Shown one piece after another: positions 9,527-17,460 of a stretch of DNA of 36,785 nucleotides. The notes beneath the pieces are model-generated. The model was not told the DNA's origin. It did not search any database and worked only from the letters and a program-made list of their open reading frames with translations. Source of the DNA: Erysipelotrichaceae bacterium (GTDB lineage: Bacteria; Bacillota_I; Bacilli_A; Erysipelotrichales; Erysipelotrichaceae). Within the stretch, counting starts at the first letter, position 1, and every line of letters starts with the position of its first letter. The position numbers and the translations under genes are program-made. The stretch is taken from contig SVBO01000009.1 of assembly GCA_015058845.1 (NCBI GenBank), forward strand, positions 1 to 36,785, in the 5' to 3' direction.

Positions 9527-9589
9527 AGGGTTTTCTTACCTATCTATTTATTTTTCGACTTTCTTAGGATGTTCTTAAGAGAATGATAA

Positions 9590-9617
9590 GAAAAGTCTAA
9601 CTCTTTTGAGCTAGACT
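9590..9617 (-). terminator. Rho-independent terminator
   Basis: AGTCTAGCTC and GAGTTAGACT form a 10-bp stem with one G-U pair and a four-A loop, followed by TTTTCTT on the minus strand. It starts at the stop codon of the membrane-protein gene and insulates the priA promoter downstream. Confidence 0.85.
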
Positions 9618-10152
9618 ATACTTTAAATGTATCTTGTTCTAGGATAGCAAATGGATCTTTGATCTTTTTCTTTACTTGTTTTGCTTTGCGATAGATCACG
9701 ATACCTAGTACGATATGGTATACAATGATCACTGCTCCAATATATCTACCATCTAGGATCTCTTCTACTGTTTGGTGTCCTTCATAGATCATTAATAGTC
9801 CTGCAAGGATCCCAAAGATAATGCCCCAGTATTTCTTGTGATGTAGTAAGATGGCTGCTAGAAGTAATAGGGCGATCACTATGAAAGCGATCGGATCTAG
9901 CATAAATAAGCCTTTAATAATATTGAATACAAAGCAAAGTAGAGAGTATAGCAAAGTAGGAATGTAGTAGAATACACTCTTGATATATCCTTTTCTCTCT
10001 TCATCATCCTCATCATCATTATCTTCTACGTAATCTAATTGCTCGACTACAGGTACGATCGTGATCTCTTCTTCCTCAATGTTGAGATGATCATTCTGTG
10101 CTCCTAAGAAGATAGAGGCGGCAAGGAATACTTTTCCTAGTCTCTTCAACAT
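9616..10152 (-). CDS. Unknown membrane protein with acidic N-terminal segment
   Basis: I do not recognise this 178-residue protein. The N-terminus has a short hydrophobic stretch (about 7-17) after two basic residues and could be a weak signal or anchor. A strongly acidic segment follows (about 24-52, rich in Glu and Asp). Three or four membrane helices are then likely at about 58-80, 84-103, 107-123 and 137-154, ending in a Lys-rich cytoplasmic tail. An RBS (GGAAGTGA) lies about seven bases before the ATG. It is followed by a clear terminator and stands alone between priA and the broken nuclease gene. Function is unknown. Confidence 0.75.
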   Translation of the reverse strand: MLKRLGKVFLAASIFLGAQNDHLNIEEEEITIVPVVEQLDYVEDNDDEDDEERKGYIKSVFYYIPTLLYSLLCFVFNIIKGLFMLDPIAFIVIALLLLAAILLHHKKYWGIIFGILAGLLMIYEGHQTVEEILDGRYIGAVIIVYHIVLGIVIYRKAKQVKKKIKDPFAILEQDTFKV

Positions 10153-10204
10153 TTATACATCACTTCCTATTGTTAATATACCACACTTGGTAAGAATTGT
10201 CTAA

Positions 10205-11095
10205 TTATTCTATGTAATGGTTCTTCTGTGTCATATTGCTAGATGTAGCAGAGTGAATGATCTGTTCGATCTGTGGAATGCTTAGATCTACATACTTGGC
10301 AATAGTAGAAACACTCATCTGATCTTGTACCATACGCATGATCGTATCAAAATACGCCATGTCTCTACCTTTCTCCATTCCAACGTTCTTGCCCTCTTCC
10401 ACACCATCATACCATCCTTCATCATAATAATCAGAGATCATTGCCTCATTGAACTCTAACAACTCAAACATATCCTCTTCTCCTTTCATCTGCCTGACCT
10501 TCCTCTGTAATAATTGTATCACATCCCACGATGCGTGTAAATTGGTATCACTATTCAGTATGAATTTAAATAACTCTTGTAGTTCTTTATCTTCTATTAG
10601 TGCATAGTTACATATATTACAGAGTCTCTTAGTCTCTTCTCCATAAATACATCCCTTTACTCTTGTAAACTCTGGAAAGTCTAATGTAGGATATATCTTA
10701 GCCACATCAAAGCAACATAAGAATACTACATAACACCTAGGATGTTCTTTATACCTAAGTTTCTTACTTAATGCACATTCATTATAGACACTGATCCCTT
10801 GATAGAACTCTGCTCTCTCTAACAATTCTGGATGTGGGTTCTTCTGTATTTCTACAATATAAATATTTCCTCTATCATCTCTAGCATAAATATCACAACT
10901 AATACTCTTATGATCCTTAGCTGGTTTGATATGATACTGTTTCTTGACATCTACGATCTCCCTGATCTCTTTCTCCTATAACTTCTCTAACACAGGTTTC
11001 AAGATCTCTACATCTTCCATACAATGCTTGAATACATAATCATTCGTTAGTTCTATCTTCTTATTACTCTTGATCATAGTTTGTACATAAGTCAT
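10205..11095 (-). pseudogene. Rpn/PD-(D/E)XK nuclease-family (transposase-like) gene interrupted by an amber codon
   Basis: A frame from ATG 11095, with TAGGAGG six to seven bases upstream, runs to 10205 as 296 codons. It is interrupted only by one TAG at 10978-10976 (codon 40). The first 39 codons carry LTNDYVFKHCM, and the part after the stop carries CDIYARDDRGNIYIVEIQK. These are the typical start and D...E-x-Q core of the PD-(D/E)XK nuclease/Rpn family (PF12784-like), whose members act in DNA breakage and recombination. The C-terminal third has the usual tail with Gly/Glu-rich repeats (DEGWYDGVEEGKNVG). No frameshift is visible and codon use continues normally, so decay looks recent. A shorter product from an internal TTG (10825) would lack the catalytic core. 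Confidence 0.85.
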
Positions 11096-11157
11096 ATTCT
11101 CTTCCTCCTATACTATTATTTAGAAAAGAAGTGAAAAGTGCGAAAGAAAAAGTAAAG

Positions 11158-11186
11158 ATTATGTTTTAGTGAATCTTTTTGTTCAA
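11158..11186 (-). promoter_or_regulatory. Probable promoter of the interrupted nuclease gene
   Basis: On the minus strand, -35 TTGAAC (11186-11181), a 17-base spacer and -10 CATAAT (11163-11158). It lies about 60 bases before the ATG at 11095, and the gene's ribosome binding site is still intact. Confidence 0.55.
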
Positions 11187-11215
11187 TACTTACTATATAT
11201 ATGAATTTCTCCAAA

Positions 11216-11246
11216 CAAAAAGGATATCATCCTATGACGATATCCT
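11216..11246 (-). terminator. Rho-independent terminator of the DUF523 gene
   Basis: AGGATATC and GATATCCT form an 8-bp stem around a 10-base loop, followed by TTTTTG on the minus strand. The left arm lies inside the last codons of the gene and the loop contains its stop codon. Confidence 0.75.
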
Positions 11247-11670
11247 CTGCCTCCACCTCATTATATACCTTATATCCATGTTCTATTGCTACCCTAGCAA
11301 ACACACCCATACCTTCGATCTTAGTTCCACTAAATGTACCATCATATACATAATGTAACCCACAACTAGGAGAATTTTCTTTCAAAATGATGGTATGGAT
11401 ACTAGGATGTTCTTGGATCATTCTGAGTGCTTCTTGGGCACCACTTGTAAAGTTATGTGTCACATCTACGCCAATTCTACTCATGATCTTATCCCCTACC
11501 ATTTCACTGGGTTCTCTTGGAATACTTAATCCTCCTTGTACCTCTGGACAGATCAATAATACCTTTCCTTGATCATAGAGTTCTTTCCACTTAGATAGCA
11601 CCTTACTCTTTCCATCATATCGAACATTCTTGCCACACAGACAAGCACTTACCGCATACTCATATCCCAT
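11227..11670 (-). CDS. DUF523 family protein (YbbK-like)
   Basis: A small soluble protein of 147 residues with the DUF523 hallmark SACLCGKNVRYDG near the N-terminus and later CPEVQGGL, SPSCG and GVFA blocks. The conserved cysteines suggest metal or Fe-S binding, but no biochemical role is established for the family that I can name. I set the start at the ATG at 11670, nine bases after AAGGAG. The frame continues 11 codons further upstream, but those residues do not belong to the family. The gene is divergent from the HerA-like ATPase gene and has its own promoter and terminator. Confidence 0.85.
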   Translation of the reverse strand: MGYEYAVSACLCGKNVRYDGKSKVLSKWKELYDQGKVLLICPEVQGGLSIPREPSEMVGDKIMSRIGVDVTHNFTSGAQEALRMIQEHPSIHTIILKENSPSCGLHYVYDGTFSGTKIEGMGVFARVAIEHGYKVYNEVEAEDIVIG

Positions 11671-11691
11671 ACACCTATTCTCCTTTATACC

Positions 11692-11700
11692 ATTATACCA
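11692..11700 (-). promoter_or_regulatory. Extended -10 promoter of the DUF523 gene
   Basis: TGG-TATAAT on the minus strand (11700-11692) is a consensus extended -10 placed about 22 bases before the chosen ATG. No convincing -35 is visible, as is common for extended -10 promoters. Confidence 0.5.
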
Positions 11701-11776
11701 CATTTCTCTAAACTCCCCCTTTAGAAACTTTTTCTTTTAGTTTATAATTATTCTATAAATGTTAGGGAGGAATCAT

Positions 11777-13330
11777 ATGATCAAGAATAATAAGCTATGG
11801 ATCGCACAGAGTGACAAGAGCATCTTCATTGAACCTAAGATGGCGAATCGTCATGGATTGATAGCGGGTGCTAGTGGTACTGGTAAGACAGTGACTTTGA
11901 AGGTATTAGCCGAGTCCTTCTCTTCTATTGGTGTACCTGTGTTCTTAGCAGATATCAAGGGAGATCTTTCTGGTATGTGCGAAGTGGGCGAAGATAATGA
12001 GAATATGCAAGAGCGTATTAAGAGATTTGGGATCGAAGACTTTACCTATCGTACTTTCCCTACTCGTTTCTGGGATATCTTCGGGGAACAGGGGCATCCA
12101 ATTCGTGTAACGATCTCTGATATGGGGCCATTGTTACTAAGTCGTTTATTAGGATTAACTGATGTGCAAGCAGGTGTATTAACAGTAGTATTCCGTATTG
12201 CGGATGATAATGGTCTATTACTGATCGATCTTAAGGACTTACGTAGTATGTTACAATTTGTAGGAGAGAATCGTAAGCAATTCACGACTGAATATGGAAA
12301 CGTGTCTACGCAAAGTATTGGGGCGATCCAACGTGCTCTTCTTCAATTAGAGGAAGAAGGAGGAAATATCTTCTTTGGAGAACCTGCGTTAGATATCAAG
12401 GATTGGATCCAGACAGATAGTACTGGTAAGGGATATATCAATATTTTGAATAGTACTCGTTTAGTACAGAATCCTCTTCTATATGCTACTTTCTTATTAT
12501 GGATGTTGAGTGAGTTATTTGAGAAGTTACCTGAGGTAGGGGATCTAGATAAGCCTCGTATCGTTTTCTTCTTTGATGAAGCGCATTTATTATTCTCTGA
12601 TGCTCCTAAGGCATTGTTAACTAAGATCATTCAGATCGTGAAGTTGATCAGATCTAAAGGGGTTGGAGTATACTTCATTACACAGAGTCCTTCTGATATT
12701 CCAGATGAAGTATTGGCTCAACTATCTAATCGTGTGCAACATGCTCTTAGAGCCTATACTCCAAGTGAAGCAAAGGCTGTACGTATTGCAGCACAAACAT
12801 TTAGACAAAATCCTTCTTTCTCTGTAGAAGAAGCGATCACTGAATTAGGTGTAGGAGAGGCTCTTGTGTCTTTCTTAGATGAAGAGGGTGTGCCTGGTAT
12901 TGTAGAGAGAGCGTTTATCTTACCTCCTCAAAGTAAGATGGGATTAGCAAGTGATAGTAGTATTCAGAAGTGTATCATTGCTGATACCATGGAGCTTAAG
13001 TATCGTGAGAGAATAGAGAGAGAATCTGCATATGAGGAATTATCTGAGTTAGAAGAACAAGAACAAGCACAAGAAGTAGTACAAGAGGAAGTGAAGAAGA
13101 CTACTAAGAAGTCTACTTCTACTAAGAAGAGTGCTTTGGAGAAGGCGATCAATTCAGCGTCTTCTAGTGTGTCACGTTCAATTAGTCGTAATATTGTAAC
13201 TAACTTTACAGGTGGTAGTAAAGTTAGTGCTAGTAAGATGGTAGAGAGAGCTGCTACTAATGCGTTCAGTACTTTATTAAGAGAGACTACTAAGTCTATT
13301 TCTAGAGGGATCTTTGGAACTCGTAAGTAG
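11777..13330 (+). CDS. HerA-like ATPase, DUF853 (YjgR) family
   Basis: A P-loop ATPase of the HerA/FtsK class, 517 residues. Walker A GASGTGKT is at 31-38 and a Walker B with FFFDEAH ends near residue 270; [19 protein letters not shown] follows as the family's sensor/arginine region. The C-terminal ~100 residues are low complexity and rich in Glu, Lys and Ser, as in YjgR proteins. HerA relatives pump or translocate DNA, but the cellular role of the DUF853 branch is not settled. The start at 11777 is supported by GGGAGG six bases upstream; the frame extends six codons upstream through this RBS. It is followed after 23 bases by the GHKL-kinase gene on the same strand. Confidence 0.9.
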   Translation: MIKNNKLWIAQSDKSIFIEPKMANRHGLIAGASGTGKTVTLKVLAESFSSIGVPVFLADIKGDLSGMCEVGEDNENMQERIKRFGIEDFTYRTFPTRFWDIFGEQGHPIRVTISDMGPLLLSRLLGLTDVQAGVLTVVFRIADDNGLLLIDLKDLRSMLQFVGENRKQFTTEYGNVSTQSIGAIQRALLQLEEEGGNIFFGEPALDIKDWIQTDSTGKGYINILNSTRLVQNPLLYATFLLWMLSELFEKLPEVGDLDKPRIVFFFDEAHLLFSDAPKALLTKIIQIVKLIRSKGVGVYFITQSPSDIPDEVLAQLSNRVQHALRAYTPSEAKAVRIAAQTFRQNPSFSVEEAITELGVGEALVSFLDEEGVPGIVERAFILPPQSKMGLASDSSIQKCIIADTMELKYRERIERESAYEELSELEEQEQAQEVVQEEVKKTTKKSTSTKKSALEKAINSASSSVSRSISRNIVTNFTGGSKVSASKMVERAATNAFSTLLRETTKSISRGIFGTRK

Positions 13331-13353
13331 TGTGTAGAGAGGAGTGAGAGGGA

Positions 13354-14610
13354 ATGGAAGAGATGATCGTTATTCTTCATGGGGCATTTCTTTTGATCTT
13401 TGGGGTATTCCTTTCTGGCTCCTTTGTCGATCTTCACTTGGATCGTAAGAATATCTTGACTTTATTTTGGGTATGTCTGCTTTTAGGACTGTTGCAAACT
13501 ATTACTCTTATTCTATGGGGAGAGGATATTACTTGGTTAGTGTATCCATGGATCACACATCTTCCATTAGTAGTATTCTTACATATGTATTATCATAAGA
13601 AATGGTCTACTTCTATCGTAGCTGTAGCTTCTACTTACTTATGCTGTCAACCTTCAAAATGGTTCGGGATCATTTCTTCGTATCTAGGTGCTTCCCTAGT
13701 AAATGAGTATATAATACGTTGGTCAGTGTTATTCTTTGTAGCGATCATTATAGTGAATTATTTAACTCCCTATCTATCACAGATCTATTTAAGAGAAGAT
13801 CGTAGTGTGATTCTCTTAGGCAGTGTTCCTCTTACTTACTATATATTTGATTATTCTGTGGGGATCTATACAGATCTTTGGTTGAGTAATAATCCTATTG
13901 TAGCAGAGTTCTTACCTTTCTTCTTATGTGTATCTTTCTTAGTATTTGCGATGGTATATTACAAAGAAAATGAGGAAAAGATGGATGCGAAGCGTAAAGA
14001 GAAGATCATTCATCTCTCTATTGAACAGCAATCTAAAGAGATGGAAGTCATGAAGCATAAGGAATATAAGACTCGTTTACTTAGACATGATATGCGCGTA
14101 TTTCTCTCTGATCTATATCTTTCTATAGAGAAGGGACAAAAGGATGAGGCTTTACGGATGATCCGTAACTATATGGATAGTGTAGAGTCTACGGTGATTC
14201 CTAAGTATATTAATGATCCTATGGTCGATCATGTGATCGCTAGTTATGCGGAACGTTGTGAGTGTGAGGGGATCGATTTCGTGAGTATTATTGAGGTCGA
14301 TACTATTGAAGTAGATGAAGTTATATTGTGTTCTATTCTCTCTGGTGTGTTAGAGAATGCTGTAGTAGATCAGCTTAGTTGTCCTACAGATATGCGAAGT
14401 ATTAAGTTAGTGATGCGGAAGCAGTGTGATCAGTTATTAGTATCTATTTCTGAGCCTTTGTTAGAAATACCTATGTTTATAGATGGTATGCCTATAGATA
14501 AGAATGATAGACATAGTACACAAGAGATCCGTCATTTGGTGGAGCGTTTGGGTGGTACGTGTGAGTTTAGTATGAAGGATCAGATGTATATATTTAGAGC
14601 GTTGATATAG
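13354..14610 (+). CDS. GHKL-type sensor histidine kinase-like membrane protein (AgrC-like layout), probably ATP-site degenerate
   Basis: 418 residues. The N-terminal ~200 hold about six membrane helices. A short coiled segment leads to LLRHDMRVF with the candidate phospho-acceptor H245 in a Spo0B-like helix pair. The GHKL ATPase region keeps the N-box (GVLENAV, E334-N335) and the C-terminal LVERLGGTCEF strand. The glycine-rich lid that is usually H-G-x-G-L/T in this family reads HSTQE at 387-391, and the G1 box is weak. No response regulator or peptide gene is adjacent, so partner and signal are unknown. The start at 13354 follows GAGGAG-type sequences; M4 is possible. It shares a transcript with the HerA-like gene. 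Confidence 0.8.
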   Translation: MEEMIVILHGAFLLIFGVFLSGSFVDLHLDRKNILTLFWVCLLLGLLQTITLILWGEDITWLVYPWITHLPLVVFLHMYYHKKWSTSIVAVASTYLCCQPSKWFGIISSYLGASLVNEYIIRWSVLFFVAIIIVNYLTPYLSQIYLREDRSVILLGSVPLTYYIFDYSVGIYTDLWLSNNPIVAEFLPFFLCVSFLVFAMVYYKENEEKMDAKRKEKIIHLSIEQQSKEMEVMKHKEYKTRLLRHDMRVFLSDLYLSIEKGQKDEALRMIRNYMDSVESTVIPKYINDPMVDHVIASYAERCECEGIDFVSIIEVDTIEVDEVILCSILSGVLENAVVDQLSCPTDMRSIKLVMRKQCDQLLVSISEPLLEIPMFIDGMPIDKNDRHSTQEIRHLVERLGGTCEFSMKDQMYIFRALI

Positions 14611-14613
14611 AAT

Positions 14614-14645
14614 AAAGGAGTTCCTTTCCACAAGGAACTCCTTTT
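14614..14645. terminator. Bidirectional Rho-independent terminator
   Basis: GGAGTTCCTT (14617-14626) and AAGGAACTCC (14632-14641) form a perfect stem with a 5-base loop, extended by AAA/TTT. It has T-runs on both strands and sits between two convergent genes. Confidence 0.9.
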
Positions 14646-14647
14646 CA

Positions 14648-15991
14648 CTACTTATTCTCTAACTTAGCAAACAATTGCTTATAAGGCATCAACATCCCCT
14701 CATTCATCTTATTCCCTAGCTTTGCCTTAATAGAAGGATTCGATAACATAAACCCTACTACATACATCAAGATAAGTCTACCCTTTTGTTTCTGTGGGAA
14801 ATCATATTGCCCATGTTGCTTATAGAACTTATGATCTGCCTTCATCATACCCTGCATCACATAGATCAGATCTCTAAAGATCTTCATACCTCCTACCCCA
14901 TAGAAATTAGAAGGTTGCACATACTTCTTCTCTAAAGCATATGTAAGTGTATCTGCTAAACGATCGATCTCTGTATTCGGATCCACTTCATCACAAGCAA
15001 CCCCTGCAAAGAAGTTACCACCTACTTCACTTCTTGCCTCAATGATCATCTTCACATTCGCTTCTTGGCTATAATTTCCACTGATCAAGTATCCTAGAGG
15101 CATACCCATAGTTACTGTACGATGCCCATTACAGAAGTTACGATCATCATACTTCTTGAATAAAGCTCCCATAGAATGATCTTTGATCGTAAAGGCATAT
15201 ACAATGGCCTCTGCTTTCTGGATATCATTGCGTAAGAATTCATCAAACTTATCTTTATAAATACACTTACCATCTACCGCACAATTAAAACACCCCAGAC
15301 ATCCGCCATCAATACGCACATTTCTTAGATTGATCACTCTACTTTGGATCGGTAATCTTCTTTGAAAACGTATGATCATACTTTGTAATTGCAGATCATC
15401 TTCACACAAATCTGTCACGATCACCACATTCCCACTTCTCTTCTCTACCTCTTCTCCTGATTCTACAGGGATACTAGAAGTTCTCTGTGTACACTTAGGT
15501 ACTGGTTCATAGTGACCCACTTTCATACTCCATACAATATAATCAAAGAAAGCACGAGCCTCTTTCTGTCCCTTATCTGTTAATAGATCATCCATATCAG
15601 CCGATAGACCCTTAATGAACTTTAGGCCTAGATCTACACAGTTATCTTGAATATAGCGATGCGCTGTTACATCATAGAAATGCTTAGATGTAGTGATCTG
15701 TGTAGCATATTTACTACTTAGATCGATGTTTTGTACCTTTAGAAGTTCTATGAAACGATGTAACTGAGAAGGTGCTATGAAGGTATATACTGGATAAGAA
15801 AATAGTAATAAGTCTGCTTCTTGTATTGCTTCGATAGCCTTCGTCATATCTTTCTCATACATTCTGATATGTTGCCCTATATGTAAGATACGGAATTCAT
15901 GCATAGGATAGATCTTTGCTAAGTATTGGATCGTTTGTAATGTGATACTGTAATTGCCCTTAGGACTACCATTTAGTACTACTACTTTCAT
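14648..15991 (-). CDS. Tandem flavodoxin-fold oxidoreductase (FMN reductase domain plus iron-sulfur-flavoprotein-like domain)
   Basis: 447 residues with two flavodoxin-like domains. The first (1 to about 160) opens with VVVLNGSPKGN, the phosphate loop of NADPH-dependent FMN reductases, and has FSYPVYTF as the second flavin loop. The second (about 188-360) starts with a new beta strand (NVVIVTD) and carries C231-x2-C234-x2-C237-x5-C243, resembling the compact Cys motif of iron-sulfur flavoproteins of the Isf/WrbA-like group. The C-terminal ~80 residues are helical. A role in electron transfer or quinone/nitro reduction is likely, with no specific substrate. It has its own promoter and shares a bidirectional terminator with the convergent kinase gene. 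Confidence 0.8.
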   Translation of the reverse strand: MKVVVLNGSPKGNYSITLQTIQYLAKIYPMHEFRILHIGQHIRMYEKDMTKAIEAIQEADLLLFSYPVYTFIAPSQLHRFIELLKVQNIDLSSKYATQITTSKHFYDVTAHRYIQDNCVDLGLKFIKGLSADMDDLLTDKGQKEARAFFDYIVWSMKVGHYEPVPKCTQRTSSIPVESGEEVEKRSGNVVIVTDLCEDDLQLQSMIIRFQRRLPIQSRVINLRNVRIDGGCLGCFNCAVDGKCIYKDKFDEFLRNDIQKAEAIVYAFTIKDHSMGALFKKYDDRNFCNGHRTVTMGMPLGYLISGNYSQEANVKMIIEARSEVGGNFFAGVACDEVDPNTEIDRLADTLTYALEKKYVQPSNFYGVGGMKIFRDLIYVMQGMMKADHKFYKQHGQYDFPQKQKGRLILMYVVGFMLSNPSIKAKLGNKMNEGMLMPYKQLFAKLENK

Positions 15992-16018
15992 GTTTATTAC
16001 CTCTACTTTATTAGAATC

Positions 16019-16047
16019 ATTATAGTAAAGATAGTAGTAATAATCAA
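16019..16047 (-). promoter_or_regulatory. Sigma-A promoter of the tandem flavodoxin gene
   Basis: On the minus strand, -35 TTGATT (16047-16042), a 17-base spacer and a consensus -10 TATAAT (16024-16019), about 27 bases before the ATG at 15991. Confidence 0.75.
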
Positions 16048-16062
16048 GATTGTGAGAGTATC

Positions 16063-16085
16063 AAAAAAGCCTCTTAACGAGGCTT
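16063..16085 (-). terminator. Rho-independent terminator
   Basis: AAGCCTC and GAGGCTT form a 7-bp stem with a 5-base loop, followed by TTTT on the minus strand. It overlaps the stop codon of the 113-residue unknown gene. Confidence 0.85.
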
Positions 16086-16422
16086 AATGAATACTATAAT
16101 TACGTAATGATTGAGAGAGTGATAGACAAATATCCTCAAAGCTCATTTTCGCTTTAATAAGCATCTCTGCCTGTTTCACAAAGAAACCACCAGTCGCTCC
16201 ATTACAAGCTGTTACAAAGGTAGTCACTGCTTGATCTGTAGCGATCATAGCTTCTTGCTTCTTATTCTCTACAAAAGCTAAGATAGAAGTATATCCCTCA
16301 TTTAAAGTATTCCTGATCACTGCATTGATATCCTGAACTGAAGTCTTATAAATACTATATAACGCACCCGTATACTCACTGATCTCAATACCATCACTTA
16401 CCACAATAGCGATCTTCTTCAT
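16084..16422 (-). CDS. Small conserved-looking protein of unknown function
   Basis: I do not recognise this protein (112 residues from the chosen start). It begins with a beta-strand-like KKIAIVVSDG, has no membrane segment or signal, and contains one Cys in TACNGATGG. The pattern suggests a small alpha/beta cytosolic protein. The start at 16422 is preferred because GAGAGG lies about eight bases upstream; an ATG two codons earlier is only two bases from that RBS. It is divergent from the DUF1836 regulator gene and ends in a strong terminator, so it is likely a real single-gene transcript. No function is proposed. Confidence 0.65.
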   Translation of the reverse strand: MKKIAIVVSDGIEISEYTGALYSIYKTSVQDINAVIRNTLNEGYTSILAFVENKKQEAMIATDQAVTTFVTACNGATGGFFVKQAEMLIKAKMSFEDICLSLSQSLRNYSIH

Positions 16423-16477
16423 ATCCATAACCTCTCTATCTAGTGTTTGATACTATGTTACATCGTTATATAGAAAA

Positions 16478-16518
16478 TGTCAATAGACTATCAACATTTA
16501 TCTAAAATATGGTATAAT
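16478..16518 (+). promoter_or_regulatory. Promoter of the DUF1836 gene with an overlapping inverted repeat
   Basis: A -10 TATAAT at 16513-16518 is preceded by a weak -35 TCAACA (16491-16496, 16-base spacing). An imperfect inverted repeat, TGTCAATAG-A-CTATCAACA (16478-16496, seven of nine positions paired), covers the -35. It could be an operator, possibly for the regulator encoded downstream. The promoter is well seen; the operator is inferred. Confidence 0.55.
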
Positions 16519-16551
16519 ACTTTATATAGATTTAATAAACAGGAGGTAAGT

Positions 16552-17052
16552 ATGCCTACATTAGAAAAAGAGATCCATTTACCTAGATATAATGAATTAC
16601 CAGATATTGAGTTATATGCCGATCAAGTAATTACATACTTAAATAATCATTTGGTATTATTCAATACGGGTGGTATTACTCGTACTATGATCAATAACTA
16701 TGTGAAACAGGGAATCGTATCTTCTCCGATCAAGAAGAAATATAATCGTAATCATTTAGCGTATTTATTAGTAGTTTGTATTTTGAAGAATGTTTTCAGT
16801 ATTTCTGAGATCTGTGAAATGATCCATTATCAAAAGAGTACTTATCCTACTGCTAAGAGCTACGATATGTTCTGTGAAGAGATGGAGCTAGCTATTTCTA
16901 AGGTATTCCATGTAGAGATGATGGATATGGGGGAAAGCCAGACGTATGAAGTACGTTTACTGAAGTTAGTAGTGACTGCAGTGGCGAATAAGTTATATAT
17001 GCAACAAGTGATCGAGGAACGTGTTGCTCATTTAAATTCTTTAAAAGATTGA
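16552..17052 (+). CDS. DUF1836 domain protein, MerR-like DNA-binding regulator
   Basis: 166 residues matching the DUF1836 pattern: HLPRYNELPDIELYADQVI near the start, then GGITRTMINNYVKQG and PIKKKYNRNHLAYLL, which resemble the winged helix of MerR-type regulators (helix-turn-helix about 40-75). The C-terminal half is helical and may bind a partner or dimerise. The start at 16552 is fixed by AGGAGG (16541-16546); an upstream in-frame ATG at 16477 would place the promoter inside the gene and is rejected. A zinc-ribbon protein follows 16 bases downstream in the same transcript. Family members are presumed transcription factors; targets are unknown. Confidence 0.85.
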   Translation: MPTLEKEIHLPRYNELPDIELYADQVITYLNNHLVLFNTGGITRTMINNYVKQGIVSSPIKKKYNRNHLAYLLVVCILKNVFSISEICEMIHYQKSTYPTAKSYDMFCEEMELAISKVFHVEMMDMGESQTYEVRLLKLVVTAVANKLYMQQVIEERVAHLNSLKD

Positions 17053-17068
17053 TCACTAGGAGGTCCTT

Positions 17069-17431
17069 ATGTTCTTTATTATGGGTATTGCACCGCAACA
17101 AAAGGTACTGTGTGAGACAACTTTGATCTGTGATCATTGTCAAGGATATGGTAGATTTACTTTGATCCATGTGTGTCAAGTATTCTCTTTGTTCTTTATT
17201 CCTATCTTTAAATGGGGACATCAGTATTATGTACAGAGTTCTTGTTGTCACTGTACCTATACGATCGATGAGAACAAGGCAGAGGCTATTAGAAGAGGAC
17301 AGTGTTCTAGTTTCTCTTATGAGGATCTCACTTTAGTAAGAGAGAGCCATGTTCTTCGTTGTCCTCATTGTCATCGTATATTAGAAAGAAGATCTCCCTT
17401 CTGTCCTGAATGTGGTAATCCACTAAAATAA
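17069..17431 (+). CDS. Zinc-ribbon protein
   Basis: 120 residues with an AGGAGG six bases before the ATG. The N-terminal half has CDHC (about 21-24) and SCCHC (about 58-62), separated by a hydrophobic segment FSLFFIPIFKWG. The C-terminus has a second ribbon, CPHC (about 98-101) and CPEC (about 112-115). The opening MFFIMGIAPQQK and the FFIPIFKW block are typical of a widespread small Firmicutes zinc-ribbon family whose role is not known to me. It is co-transcribed with the DUF1836 regulator and ends at a strong terminator. Metal binding is a safe inference; nucleic-acid or membrane association is only possible. Confidence 0.8.
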   Translation: MFFIMGIAPQQKVLCETTLICDHCQGYGRFTLIHVCQVFSLFFIPIFKWGHQYYVQSSCCHCTYTIDENKAEAIRRGQCSSFSYEDLTLVRESHVLRCPHCHRILERRSPFCPECGNPLK

Positions 17432-17433
17432 TG

Positions 17434-17459
17434 AAAAGGATCCTGCTGGATCCTTTTTT
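17434..17459. terminator. Bidirectional Rho-independent terminator
   Basis: AAAAGGATCC (17434-17443) and GGATCCTTTT (17448-17457) form a perfect stem with a 4-base loop and T-runs on both strands. It lies between the convergent zinc-ribbon and NUDIX genes. Confidence 0.9.
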
Positions 17460-17460
17460 A

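Noticed and set aside
10976-10978. Recoding of the amber codon (pyrrolysine or programmed read-through) in the Rpn-type gene
   Set aside because: No downstream insertion-element-like structure is visible and no pyl genes are in the window; a simple nonsense mutation is the plainer explanation.
12964-13437. A 157-codon minus-strand open frame over the end of the HerA-like gene and the start of the kinase gene
   Set aside because: It is antisense to two well-supported genes, has no ribosome binding site and its translation is Ser/Leu-rich low complexity that mirrors the Glu/Lys/Ser-rich tail on the other strand.
16898-17251. A 117-codon minus-strand open frame across the DUF1836 and zinc-ribbon genes
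   Set aside because: It crosses the junction of two plus-strand genes with strong RBSs and shows no domain.
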